Of a DNA stretch of 29,079 bases, positions 16,303 to 24,215 are shown piece by piece. The DNA comes from Bacillota bacterium. Lineage in GTDB: Bacteria > Bacillota > Clostridia > Acetivibrionales > DTU013. The stretch lies in the NCBI GenBank assembly GCA_023411715.1, contig JAEYOM010000047.1, positions 1-29,079 of the forward strand. The letters are read 5' to 3'. The first letter of the stretch is position 1. Every line of letters starts with the position of its first letter. The notes beneath the pieces were generated by a model. The model had not been told where the DNA came from and made no database searches. It saw nothing but the letters and a program-made list of their open reading frames with translations. The translations under genes were made by a program, and so were the position numbers.

Positions 16303-17420
16303 CGAATACGATGGGTTTGATACTTTCCGGCTGGAAAAAGCCCGAATTGAAGGAACTGTCGTATATAAGGTCCGTATCCGCCATACCGGTCGGCGGTAAA
16401 TACAGAGCCATCGATTTCATATTATCCAATATGGTGAACTCAGGTGTAAAGAATGTCGGAGTACTGACGCAGTACAGCTTCCGTTCCCTCATGGACCATC
16501 TTGGTTCGGGAAAGGAGTGGGACCTCGACAGGAGGTACGACGGACTGTTCGTGTTCCCTCCGTCGCTTTCGGAGGACGAGAGCGGTTGGTATAAGGGCAG
16601 CGCGGACGCGATGTACAATAACCTTTCGTTCTTGAAGCGAAGCAATGAGGATTATGTGATCATTTCCCAGGGAAACGGCATATTCAAGATGCAGTTTGAT
16701 GAAATGCTGGATTACCATATATCCGTGAACGCCGACATCACGATGGCTTACAGAAGGATGCACGACTATAGTCCCGACGAACTGTCAAGGCTCGGGATAC
16801 TCAGGATGGATGAGAACAACAGGATAGTCGACCTGCAGGAAAAACCGCTGCATCCTCAGTCCGACCTCGGTTCGATCGGTATATACATGATACGCAGGAC
16901 CTTGCTGATATCGCTGCTCGAGGAATGTATCGCACACGGGGAATATGACCTGGTCAAGGACATACTTATCAAGAAGCTTGACAAACTCGGCGTATACGGG
17001 TATGAATTCAAAGGATACTGGCGCAATATCAGTTCTGTTCAGACATATTACAAATGCAGTATGGATATGTTAGACCCGGAAATAAGGGAGGAGCTGTTCT
17101 TCAAAAACGGCAAGGTATATACGAAGGTCAAGGATGAAGCTCCCGCGAAATACAATGCCGAAGCCAATGTTCATAACTGCATAGTGGCAGACGGTTGCTT
17201 CATTGAAGGGACGGTCGAGAACAGCGTACTTTTCAGGGGTGTTACCATAGCAAAGGGCGCAGTTGTCAAAAACAGCATAGTAATGCAGGGCGCGCTTATA
17301 GAAGAGGGAGCTGTTATCGAATATGCAATATTGGATAAAAATGTTATAATGACTAAGGGGAAATATCTTAAAGGCGAATCGGATTACCCGTTTGTAGTAG
17401 GCAAAAACTCGGTTGTATAG
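16299..17420 (+). CDS. glgD: GlgD, regulatory-type ADP-glucose pyrophosphorylase subunit
   Basis: A 373-residue GlgC paralogue typical of Firmicutes, where GlgC and GlgD form a heteromer. It begins MTNTMGLILSGWKKPELKEL, in which the AGGxGxR loop of GlgC is replaced, so it is probably not catalytic. It keeps GGKYRAIDF and WYKGSADAMYNN and has the C-terminal beta-helix (VENSVLFRGVTIAKGAVVKNS). It overlaps glgC by 4 nt and is surely co-transcribed. Its final codons are the first unit of a 22-bp tandem repeat that runs on beyond the stop. Confidence 0.95.
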   Translation: MTNTMGLILSGWKKPELKELSYIRSVSAIPVGGKYRAIDFILSNMVNSGVKNVGVLTQYSFRSLMDHLGSGKEWDLDRRYDGLFVFPPSLSEDESGWYKGSADAMYNNLSFLKRSNEDYVIISQGNGIFKMQFDEMLDYHISVNADITMAYRRMHDYSPDELSRLGILRMDENNRIVDLQEKPLHPQSDLGSIGIYMIRRTLLISLLEECIAHGEYDLVKDILIKKLDKLGVYGYEFKGYWRNISSVQTYYKCSMDMLDPEIREELFFKNGKVYTKVKDEAPAKYNAEANVHNCIVADGCFIEGTVENSVLFRGVTIAKGAVVKNSIVMQGALIEEGAVIEYAILDKNVIMTKGKYLKGESDYPFVVGKNSVV

Positions 17421-17517
17421 TTCCCGAAACTCGGTAGTATAGCTCCCGAAACTCGCTAGTACAGCTCTCGAAACTCGGTAGTATAGTTCCCGAAACTCGG
17501 TAGTATAGCTCCCGAAA
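17407..17517 (+). repeat. 22-bp tandem repeat seeded by the glgD 3' end
   Basis: Five copies of a 22-bp unit, consensus AACTCGGTAGTATAGTTCCCGA without spacer (written here as AACTCGGTAGTATAG then TTCCCGA). The first copy includes the last codons and the TAG stop of glgD, so the array arose by duplication of the gene end. Later copies vary at a few positions. Confidence 0.8.
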
Positions 17518-17582
17518 GTTACCGGAGCCGGTGCCCCGGAAAAGGCACATCCGAAAAAAACGTTCAGGAAGGGGTAATGACT

Positions 17583-17966
17583 ATGGTTAATGAATCAGGT
17601 TTTATAGTGAGGAGATCCGGCAGGCGAGCAGACAACTATTATATCGATTATTCAGGCTCGTACAGGGCGGGGGATATAGCAAAGCTTACCGGACTGAAGC
17701 CCGCGCTGGTGATTGGGGTTTATACCGATCATGGCGCAATCCTGGACGAATCGCAGGAAGTTTATTATTTCGGCAGTGCAGACGCGGCGAAAAGCGCTAT
17801 CGAAGAAGTCTTCGGAAAAATCAGGGCCGATCAAAGAGGGAAGCTTGTAAACCTGTCGGAAGCGGAGATAGAATATATCAGGCAGGCGCTTATCAACGAA
17901 GGCAGCAATACTATCCACCTCAAGAGCAGGATCAAGGACGAGATATTTAAAAAGTTGAATGCTTGA
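17583..17966 (+). CDS. Conserved-looking hypothetical protein downstream of glgD
   Basis: A 127-residue soluble protein I do not recognise. The first half is a beta-rich region (GFIVRRSGRRADNYYIDYSG, then YRAGDIAKLTGLKPALVIGVYTD); the second is helical and charged (AAKSAIEEVFGKIRADQRGKLVNLSEAEIEYIRQAL). There is no signal peptide or membrane segment. ATG 17583 has GGAAGGGG eight bases upstream; ATG 17577 is only two bases from it. It follows glgCD on the same strand and ends in a strong terminator, so it may be the last gene of that unit. Confidence 0.7.
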   Translation: MVNESGFIVRRSGRRADNYYIDYSGSYRAGDIAKLTGLKPALVIGVYTDHGAILDESQEVYYFGSADAAKSAIEEVFGKIRADQRGKLVNLSEAEIEYIRQALINEGSNTIHLKSRIKDEIFKKLNA

Positions 17967-17981
17967 AACAGAGTGAAACAG

Positions 17982-18015
17982 AGGGACATGGCCCCAGCGG
18001 TCGTGTCCCTTTTTT
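17982..18015 (+). terminator. Strong terminator after the glgCD-hypothetical unit
   Basis: AGGGACATGGCC (17982-17993) pairs with GGTCGTGTCCCT (17999-18010) in a 12-bp stem with two G-U pairs and loop CCAGC, followed by six T residues. Confidence 0.9.
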
Positions 18016-18066
18016 AATGGCCGATTAATAATTATTCATTTCTTTGAATGATTTTCGCTTTTTTTA

Positions 18067-18095
18067 TTGTAAACCGGTAATTTTTGCGATAATAT
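18067..18095 (+). promoter_or_regulatory. Promoter of the amino-acid ABC transporter operon
   Basis: TTGTAA (18067-18072), 17-bp spacer, TAATAT (18090-18095), 51 bp before the start of the binding-protein gene. Confidence 0.5.
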
Positions 18096-18146
18096 GGTAC
18101 TATTATTCACGAACAAGAGGGTTGTTTTATCTGAGGAGGGTTGATA

Positions 18147-18971
18147 ATGTACGTAAAGAGATCACTGATAATGGTTCTGGTTATAGCAGTGCTTATGTCT
18201 GTTGTGTTTACCGCGTGCGGACAGGGCAGTACAACGGTTAATAGCAGTGCCGAAAGCAATTCCACTGCGTCAAACGTGCTCCGTGTAGGAATCGACGATA
18301 CCTATCCGCCGATGGAATACAAGGATGAGGCAGGTAATTATGCCGGCTTCGATATCGAACTTGCCCAGGAAGTAGCAAAACGCATGAACAAGGAAATAGA
18401 ATTCGTACCGACGGCATGGTCCGCTATTTTCACTGCTCTCAGCTCGAACAAGTACGACTGCATAATCTCGTCGCTGAGCATAACCGATGAAAGAAAGAAG
18501 ACTATAGCTTACACAAGGCCGTATATAGCAAACAGCCAGACGATAATCGTAAAAGCCGACAATACCGATATAAAGGATGAGACGTCTCTCGGCGACAAGG
18601 TCGTCGCGGTACAGATGGGTACGACCTCTGAGGATTCCTGTATCGAATTCCAGAAAACAACGCCTTTTAAGGATTTCAAGAAATACGAGGCTATGACGGA
18701 AGCGCTCAACGAACTGAAGATCGGCAGAGTCGACGCGGTGGTATGCGACCTGGTAGTCGGAAAGTATTTCGTAGCAAACGATAACACAAGCTTCAAGCTT
18801 GTCTCCACAACTCTTCCGAAAGAACCTATCGCAATCGGCTTCGACAAGAAAACCAACCAGGCGGAGGCAGACAAGTATGACAAGGTACTAGGCGAAATAA
18901 TAGCAGACGGAACGCTTGCCAAAATATCCGAGAAATGGTTCAAAGAAGATATGACTAAGAATCTCGAATGA
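18147..18971 (+). CDS. Polar amino-acid ABC transporter, substrate-binding lipoprotein
   Basis: A 274-residue bacterial SBP family 3 protein. The N-terminus YVKRSLIMVLVIAVLMSVVFTACGQ is a lipoprotein signal with the lipobox FTAC, so the mature protein is anchored outside the membrane. Mature text VGIDDTYPPMEYKDEAGNYAGFDIELA and ITDERKKTIAYTRPY (the Arg that holds the ligand carboxylate) are family hallmarks. The exact amino acid cannot be told from sequence alone. ATG 18147 is chosen over TTG 18141 for its spacing from GAGGAGGG. Permease and ATPase genes follow; a perfect hairpin lies between this gene and the permease. Confidence 0.93.
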   Translation: MYVKRSLIMVLVIAVLMSVVFTACGQGSTTVNSSAESNSTASNVLRVGIDDTYPPMEYKDEAGNYAGFDIELAQEVAKRMNKEIEFVPTAWSAIFTALSSNKYDCIISSLSITDERKKTIAYTRPYIANSQTIIVKADNTDIKDETSLGDKVVAVQMGTTSEDSCIEFQKTTPFKDFKKYEAMTEALNELKIGRVDAVVCDLVVGKYFVANDNTSFKLVSTTLPKEPIAIGFDKKTNQAEADKYDKVLGEIIADGTLAKISEKWFKEDMTKNLE

Positions 18972-18986
18972 TTTTTGATTGAAAGA

Positions 18987-19022
18987 TTGGCTGCAAAACT
19001 GTATAAAAAGTTTTGCAGCCAA
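18987..19022 (+). terminator. Intercistronic hairpin (attenuator or mRNA-stability stem)
   Basis: TTGGCTGCAAAACT (18987-19000) and AGTTTTGCAGCCAA (19009-19022) form a perfect 14-bp stem with an 8-nt loop. The following bases (CTTATGTTT) are not a true T run, so partial termination or protection of the upstream mRNA is likelier than full termination. This would give more binding protein than permease. Confidence 0.6.
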
Positions 19023-19065
19023 CTTATGTTTACATGTGAAATCTTGAACGGGGGCATTATCACTG

Positions 19066-19731
19066 ATGTCGCAAACACTATCGCAAATATTATCTTTTAT
19101 TCCAAGGCTACTCAAGGGAACGGGAATAACAATAGAACTGACAATAGTGGCGGTTATTTTCGGTCTATTGTTCGGGCTGCTTCTGGCACTTGGAAGATTG
19201 TCAAAGAACGTCGTCATCAATAAGTTTTGCTGGGTATATATCTGGTTCTTCAGAGGGACGCCTCTTCTGATGCAATTATTCTTTATCTATTATGGATTCC
19301 CGATGTTTTTCAATCCTCCGCTCAAAGGCCTTACAAACGTCGTGGCCGGATTTGTCGCCTTCAGCTTGAATTCAGCCGCATATCTTGCGGAAATAATACG
19401 CGCTGCCATACAATCCATAGACAAAGGACAGATGGAAGCTTCGAAAGCGCTTGGAATGACTTATGGACAGGCTATGATGAGAGTCATCGTACCCCAGTCT
19501 TACAGAAGATTGATCCCGCCGGTGGGGAACGAATTCATAATGATGATCAAGGATACGTCATTGGTACAGGCAATTGCACTTCCTGACCTTATGAGGGTAA
19601 CACATGAAATTGAGAGCCAGCAGGCAGCCTGGCTGGTATATATACCGTCGGCTATCATTTATCTGATATTGACAACCGTATTCACCTTTGTATTTGAAAA
19701 ATTAGAGAAGAAATATTCCGTATATGAATAG
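19066..19731 (+). CDS. Polar amino-acid ABC transporter, permease
   Basis: A 221-residue HisM/GlnP-type permease with about five membrane segments: TIELTIVAVIFGLLFGLLLALGRLS early, then the FFRGTPLLMQLFFIYYG motif typical of amino-acid permeases, and the ATPase-contact EAA loop EASKALGMTYGQAMMRVIVPQSYRRLIPP near residues 125-153. It forms the channel with the adjacent ATPase. ATG 19066 follows a G-rich site ending 11 nt upstream. The ATPase gene starts 10 bp after its stop. Confidence 0.95.
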   Translation: MSQTLSQILSFIPRLLKGTGITIELTIVAVIFGLLFGLLLALGRLSKNVVINKFCWVYIWFFRGTPLLMQLFFIYYGFPMFFNPPLKGLTNVVAGFVAFSLNSAAYLAEIIRAAIQSIDKGQMEASKALGMTYGQAMMRVIVPQSYRRLIPPVGNEFIMMIKDTSLVQAIALPDLMRVTHEIESQQAAWLVYIPSAIIYLILTTVFTFVFEKLEKKYSVYE

Positions 19732-19741
19732 GAGGACTTGA

Positions 19742-20503
19742 ATGATGTCAATGGTAAAGGTTGAAAATGTCTGCAAGTCATTCGGAAGCCTCCAGGTTTT
19801 GAAAAATATAAATCTTGAGGTAAATAAGGGAGAAGTCGTCTGCATCATAGGCCCCAGCGGTTCGGGCAAAAGCACTCTGTTGAGATGCCTCAACCACCTG
19901 GAGCGTATAACGAGCGGACGTGTATATATCGAAGGCGAGCTGATCGACGAAAGGGAGGCTGGTAAAAACCAGCTGAAGGTTTCCCAGAAGAAGATCTCCG
20001 AGCTGTGCACCGAGCTCGGTATGGTGTTTCAGCGGTTCAATCTGTTCCCGCACATGACGGTCCAGCAAAATGTAATGGAAGCACCGATAACAGTCAGGAA
20101 GGTCCCGAAGGAAGAAGCTGCGGTAGAAGCTATAAAGCTGCTTGAAAAGGTCGGACTTGCTGATAAGAGGAACGAATACCCCTCCAGACTTTCGGGCGGA
20201 CAGCAGCAGAGGGTGGCAATAGCAAGGGCTCTTGCAATGAAACCGAAAATAATGCTTTTTGACGAGCCTACTTCGGCTCTGGACCCCGAGCTTGTCGGAG
20301 AAGTGCTCGAGGTCATGAAGGACCTTGCAAGGGAAGGTATGACGATGATTGTCGTTACCCATGAAATGGGCTTTGCACGAGAAGTGGGCAACAGGGTCAT
20401 TTTTATGGATAACGGAGAGATAAAGGAAGAGGGTACTCCCGAGGAAATATTCACAAACCCCAAAAACGAAAGGACAAGAGCTTTCTTGCAAAAGGTTCTC
20501 TGA
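19742..20503 (+). CDS. Polar amino-acid ABC transporter, ATPase
   Basis: A 253-residue GlnQ/HisP-type ATPase. Walker A GPSGSGKST is at 37-45, the signature LSGGQQQR at 150-157, Walker B IMLFDEPTSALD follows, and the switch histidine lies in VVTHEMGFA. A charged insertion (EREAGKNQLKVSQKKISEL) between Walker A and the Q loop is slightly longer than in the typical relative. AGGAGG lies six bases before the ATG. The EamA gene begins 3 bp after its stop, suggesting one transcript. Confidence 0.96.
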   Translation: MMSMVKVENVCKSFGSLQVLKNINLEVNKGEVVCIIGPSGSGKSTLLRCLNHLERITSGRVYIEGELIDEREAGKNQLKVSQKKISELCTELGMVFQRFNLFPHMTVQQNVMEAPITVRKVPKEEAAVEAIKLLEKVGLADKRNEYPSRLSGGQQQRVAIARALAMKPKIMLFDEPTSALDPELVGEVLEVMKDLAREGMTMIVVTHEMGFAREVGNRVIFMDNGEIKEEGTPEEIFTNPKNERTRAFLQKVL

Positions 20504-20506
20504 TAA

Positions 20507-21493
20507 ATGTCGAAAAAACTTAGAGCGGACATGATGCTCCTGGCTATAACAGTTGTCTGGGGCGCATCGTTTCCTCTCATGAAAATGGTTCTGGCATACA
20601 TCCCGGCTTACGCTTATCTTTCATTGAGATTCCTGCTGGCGGCCGTGGTGCTTGCCATTATTTTTAGCAAGAGTTTTACAAAGATAAATAAACGCGCTGT
20701 CCTGTACGGCAGTATCATAGGTGCGACGATGTTCGGCGGCATGGCCTTCCAGGTCGCGGGTCTCTATACCACCTCCGCCTCGAATTCGGGCTTTATCACG
20801 GGATTGAACGTAGTTATCGTACCTTTTATCGCAGCCGTGATGCTGAGGAAAAAGCCTGACAGAGCCTCGGTAATAGGCGTCACAATAGCTTTCCTGGGAT
20901 TGTTTTTCCTGTCGGGAGGCTTGACCTGGAGCTTTAATTTCGGGGACTTTCTGACGTTCCTCTGTTCAATATGCTGGGCATTTCAGATAATTTTCATAGA
21001 TAAATTCACCCAAACCGAGGACGCGCCGCTGCTTGCGATAATACAGGTATTTTTCGTAGGCGCCGCCAGTTCGCTGCTGTGGCTTACAGTGGATGCTGCC
21101 AAACCGGTCGAAATCAACGGTACAGTGATCGTGATACTTTTGATCACGGGCATACTCGGTTCTGCTCTGGCTTTCGGAGGCCAGACGATGGCGCAGAAAG
21201 ATACGACGCCGACCCATACGGCATTGATCCTTACTGCGGAGCCTGTATTCGCTGTGATTTTCGCAATGCTAATACCTAATGCCGAGGGCGTAACGGAAAT
21301 GCCGACGCTGAACAAAGCCGCAGGCTGTCTGCTAATCCTTGCGGGTATGCTGGTTTCAGAGCTGAAGCCGGGAAAGGCGAATGAAGGTAATGGACAGGCA
21401 GTAAAAGAACAGGCAGTAAAAGAACAGGCAGTAAAAGAACAGGAAGTAAAAGAAAAAGAAGTAAAAGAAAAAGAAGTAAAGAACAGGTGGTAA
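20507..21493 (+). CDS. EamA/DMT-family permease with repeat-derived C-terminus
   Basis: A 328-residue drug/metabolite transporter: ten hydrophobic segments in two EamA halves (WGASFPLMKMVLAYIP; later AFGGQTMAQKDTTPTHTALILTAEPVFAVIFA), then a hydrophilic tail from about residue 290. The tail is a run of VKEQA/VKEKE pentapeptides encoded by a 15-bp minisatellite, so it is a recent addition after a normal-length transporter. The substrate is unknown; such genes often export amino acids, fitting its place 3 bp after an amino-acid ABC transporter (inference). The stop results from a 14-bp repeat unit that shifts the frame. Confidence 0.9.
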   Translation: MSKKLRADMMLLAITVVWGASFPLMKMVLAYIPAYAYLSLRFLLAAVVLAIIFSKSFTKINKRAVLYGSIIGATMFGGMAFQVAGLYTTSASNSGFITGLNVVIVPFIAAVMLRKKPDRASVIGVTIAFLGLFFLSGGLTWSFNFGDFLTFLCSICWAFQIIFIDKFTQTEDAPLLAIIQVFFVGAASSLLWLTVDAAKPVEINGTVIVILLITGILGSALAFGGQTMAQKDTTPTHTALILTAEPVFAVIFAMLIPNAEGVTEMPTLNKAAGCLLILAGMLVSELKPGKANEGNGQAVKEQAVKEQAVKEQEVKEKEVKEKEVKNRW

Positions 21494-21612
21494 ATGAACA
21501 GGAAGTAAAAGAACAGGAAGTAAAAGAAAAAGAAGTAAAGAACAGGCGGTAAATGAACAGACAGTAAATGAACAGACAGTAAATGAACAGACAGTAAAAG
21601 AACAGGAAGGAT
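21391..21612 (+). repeat. 15-bp minisatellite over the EamA 3' end
   Basis: About 14 units of GTAAAAGAACAGGCA and variants run through the end of the EamA gene and 119 bp beyond its stop. Units with GAAAAAGAA and 14-bp units (GTAAAGAACAGG...) recur in two blocks, giving a higher-order repeat. The 14-bp unit creates the stop codon. Confidence 0.9.
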
Positions 21613-21627
21613 AAAATAACATGAAGA

Positions 21628-21657
21628 AAAGCAGCCGGATACTTATCTGGCTGCTTT
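21628..21657. terminator. Bidirectional terminator between convergent genes
   Basis: AAAGCAGCC (21628-21636) pairs with GGCTGCTTT (21649-21657), plus partial inner pairing. The minus-strand read-out ends TTTTCTTC, a better T run than on the plus strand, so it mainly serves the minus-strand Ca-binding gene. Confidence 0.7.
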
Positions 21658-21704
21658 CACTGTAATGAGATTTTTTTTATGATGTCAAATTCTTACGACT
21701 ATTT

Positions 21705-22805
21705 TTATACCACCAGGTCTACGTGCTGTATCGTCCCTGCAACACCGTTCTCTCTTAAAAATATACCGCTTCGTGCAATGTTTCCGAGTTCCTCGTTTTC
21801 ATCATTTTTAAGTGCATACATCGTATCGACGTTGCCGAGATAGATCGCGCCTATACCCTTTACTCCGAGAGCAAGGAGCTGATCTCTGCCGTTCCCGTCC
21901 TTTGTCCAGATACGCAGCTTGTCATAGATATCGTCGTTTTCATCTATCCAGTTGTTACCGTCTTGGTCATACTTCGCAAGCTCGGTAAAACCATTACCGC
22001 TCTGCGGCCCGAACAATTCCGAGCCGTTATTGATAGTTCCGTCGTTGTTTATATCCAGGGCAAGAAAGCCGCTGCCCTCTTTGATGAAAGAGATCTGATC
22101 GGCTGTGCCGTCGGAGTCGATATCGAAGCTTATCTTATTGTCTGTCAGCGCGGCAGACGGACTGCCGAAATTGACCACCAACGGATCGACTTGTACCGCA
22201 TCGCCGGCCCGAAGTGAAACATCCAGCCTCGATGCAGATTCATGGGTCATGCTGAGATCGAGATCGAACTTGATCTCTTTTCCATCCGTGGTTTTTACAG
22301 TACCTTCCGCAGAAAATGTCATTGTCTGCTTTTCAAAGTGCGTTTCGTGGTAATCGTACTCCAGTCCCCAGCCTTGCCTCTGCGGCGCCGGCCTTTGCAG
22401 AACCGGTGTTCCTTTTGCCCCGTCAAGTTTGATATCCTTAGGTAGTACGAATTTGAACTTCTTACCTGTGAGAAACTCTATCATTCTCTCTAGCAGGTAG
22501 ATTTTTTGTTTATCCTTATCGCTGAGTTGAAGAAGCTCGCCGTCGCCACAGGCCACGCCGGATGTCCCGGACGCGATGTTCTGTGAAGCAGCAGCCATCT
22601 GATCCTCCAGGGATTTTTTTCCCTCCGGTGATAACTGCAGAGTAGCTCCGTTTGAGTCGATAAGCTGTGCAATGGCGCCTGCTGCGCTATCGGCCTGCGG
22701 TTTGGGCTCCTTGCCGACCCATGCCGTCATTGATTCTTCTTTGGTATTGATTTCAACAGAAGTGCTTGCCCCGTACAATTGTACGGATGAACTCTCGATC
22801 CTCAT
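21705..22805 (-). CDS. Predicted calcium-binding protein with EF-hand-like repeats
   Basis: A 366-residue protein without signal peptide or membrane segment. The N-terminal 130 residues are low-complexity and helical (SLEDQMAAASQNIASG, KDKQKIYLLERMIEFLTGKKF). The second half has several acidic loops resembling EF-hand/dockerin-type calcium sites: DIDSDGTADQI, DINNDGTINN, DQDGNNWIDENDDIY and TKDGNGRDQ, spread over about residues 225-305. It resembles a widespread family of bacterial proteins annotated only as hypothetical or VCBS-like. AAGGAGG eight bases before ATG supports the start. The function and location are unknown. Confidence 0.8.
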   Translation of the reverse strand: MRIESSSVQLYGASTSVEINTKEESMTAWVGKEPKPQADSAAGAIAQLIDSNGATLQLSPEGKKSLEDQMAAASQNIASGTSGVACGDGELLQLSDKDKQKIYLLERMIEFLTGKKFKFVLPKDIKLDGAKGTPVLQRPAPQRQGWGLEYDYHETHFEKQTMTFSAEGTVKTTDGKEIKFDLDLSMTHESASRLDVSLRAGDAVQVDPLVVNFGSPSAALTDNKISFDIDSDGTADQISFIKEGSGFLALDINNDGTINNGSELFGPQSGNGFTELAKYDQDGNNWIDENDDIYDKLRIWTKDGNGRDQLLALGVKGIGAIYLGNVDTMYALKNDENEELGNIARSGIFLRENGVAGTIQHVDLVV

Positions 22806-23009
22806 AATATCTGCCTCCTTGCATTATATGAGCTATTGGACCCGGTTGTCCTTAACCGGGAATAAACTGACAATAAATATATCGGCTTTTCTTGGGATAA
22901 ATTGATGGCCGATGATGCAGATCGCGCTCGAGTCAAGATGAAATGCAGATGATAATATGGTAAATATATGGCAAAGTATGCTATTATTTATTAATAAACA
23001 TGTAAGAGG

Positions 23010-23474
23010 GTGATCGGTATCGAGCATAATATTATCAGGCTGAAGCCGGAAGATTATATCAGGTGCGGTAACATATGGGATATGGATGGCGACCCCCAGA
23101 GAGCCGGTAAGTGGTTTGCCGAGCTGGTCAGCGGGAACAGGATCATCTTTGTATATACGGAAAATGATGAATTCTTAGGGGAGGGCTCGCTCGTACTGGA
23201 GAGATATGACCCCGATTATACGATTCCCGGCAGACGGATCTATATATCCCGTATGATAGTAAAGAAGGGATTCAGAAATCGTGGGATCGGCGGCATCATC
23301 CTTGACTACCTGATCGAATATGCAAAAAGCCTGGGTTTTGCGGAGATTTCCCTGGGTGTGGACATAGATAATTCGAACGCGCGTCACCTCTATGAGAAAA
23401 AGGGTTTTACAAATGTGATATTTGAAGGCGAAGACGAGGCGGGAAAATACGTAAAGCTTCTGAAAGTTTTGTGA
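23010..23474 (+). CDS. GNAT-family N-acetyltransferase
   Basis: A 154-residue GCN5-related acetyltransferase. The acetyl-CoA-binding motif is IVKKGFRNRGIGGIILDYLIEYAKSLG near residues 88-115, followed by the canonical NSNARHLYEKKGFTNV. The substrate is unknown; RimI-like or small-molecule acetylation are both possible. The GTG at 23010 abuts GAGG, a spacing too short for a normal ribosome site, so the true start may be a rarer codon a few triplets on. The upstream region has an extended -10 (TGC-TATTAT at 22979-22987). Confidence 0.9.
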   Translation: MIGIEHNIIRLKPEDYIRCGNIWDMDGDPQRAGKWFAELVSGNRIIFVYTENDEFLGEGSLVLERYDPDYTIPGRRIYISRMIVKKGFRNRGIGGIILDYLIEYAKSLGFAEISLGVDIDNSNARHLYEKKGFTNVIFEGEDEAGKYVKLLKVL

Positions 23475-23730
23475 ATGATTCAGGTAGATGTATACCGGAA
23501 AAAGAGTGTTGATAAAGCACGCCATCTTTGAATGTACTCTGAGCCCTGCGGTATGGCCCATCGCCTGTAAATATGTCAAAGGCCCTAGAAAATAGTAGTA
23601 ATAATGTAGAATAATGTGTTGTTATATTAATGAAATAAAACAGTTGGATTCTTTAAAACTTGCCCGGGATTTTCGCCAGGGAGCACCCGACCGCGAACTG
23701 GCGACTGGCTGCGCCGCATCCCGGCGGGGA

Positions 23731-23853
23731 TATCATTCATTCGCGACCCATTTACTGGAACAGGGTACAGACCTAAGGTATATCCAGGAACTGCTAGGAC
23801 ACAGCAGCAGCAAAACAACGGAAATATATACGCATGTAAGTACGGGCGTCTGA
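23731..23853 (+). pseudogene. Tyrosine recombinase C-terminal remnant
   Basis: The last 40 codons read HSFATHLLEQGTDLRYIQELLGHSSSKTTEIYTHVS, the box II region of XerC/D- and integron-like tyrosine recombinases, including the catalytic His of LLGH and Tyr of IYTHVS. Everything upstream is missing: the H-x-x-R motif is replaced by unrelated text (AASRRGY), and no start exists. It marks the left side of the accessory region and suggests a lost integrative element. Confidence 0.85.
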
Positions 23854-24048
23854 AAAAATACAAAGCCCATTGGACGGTCTTAACTTCATCTAGATTGTAC
23901 TTACCAGACTCACTGCACAGATACCATTTGATTGTTATACTATCACGACACACGTCGCAGATACCTTTGAATAGATTAAATATACGACACACGCAAATTC
24001 TGTTACCAGGCTTGATAATATGACACAGGTCAGAACAGTTGTAGTTAG

Positions 24049-24118
24049 GCAAAATACCGCCCACCGATGTCGCCCGGGCCTCCAGCCGTCGGGCGAAATT
24101 TGGCGCTCTGCGCAATGG
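24049..24118. repeat. Dispersed palindromic repeat, copy A
   Basis: A 70-nt sequence starting GCAAAATACCGCCCACCG and ending CTCTGCGCAATGG. Its core TCGCCCGGGCC-TCC-AGCCGTCGGGCGA is an imperfect palindrome with a two-base bulge. The same element occurs at 25064 and 27007. It lies about 100 bp before the flavin reductase gene. Confidence 0.75.
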
Positions 24119-24215
24119 TACAATATTATGATTTTAAGATTAGAACTGTGAAGTTAGAAAATTTATATATTGAGCGATATAACATGGGGATTTCTAAAAA
24201 GGAGAGTGCAGTATT

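Noticed and set aside
17407..17517. Repeat array considered as CRISPR
   Set aside because: The 22-bp units are directly contiguous with no spacers, and no cas genes are near; it is a simple tandem repeat.
21391..21612. Minisatellite considered as CRISPR or origin iterons
   Set aside because: Units are 14-15 bp, contiguous and coding in part; no replication gene or DnaA boxes are nearby.
23614..23730. Possible N-terminal part of the recombinase remnant
   Set aside because: The residues before HSFATHLL do not resemble recombinases and lack the expected H-x-x-R context, so only 23731-23853 is called.
24041..24050. GTTAGGC beside dispersed repeat A, resembling the core site of an integron attC, with a recombinase relic 300 bp away
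   Set aside because: Copies B and C have no GTTRRRY core at the matching place, and no RYYYAAC partner lies within normal attC distance, so a true integron array is not supported.
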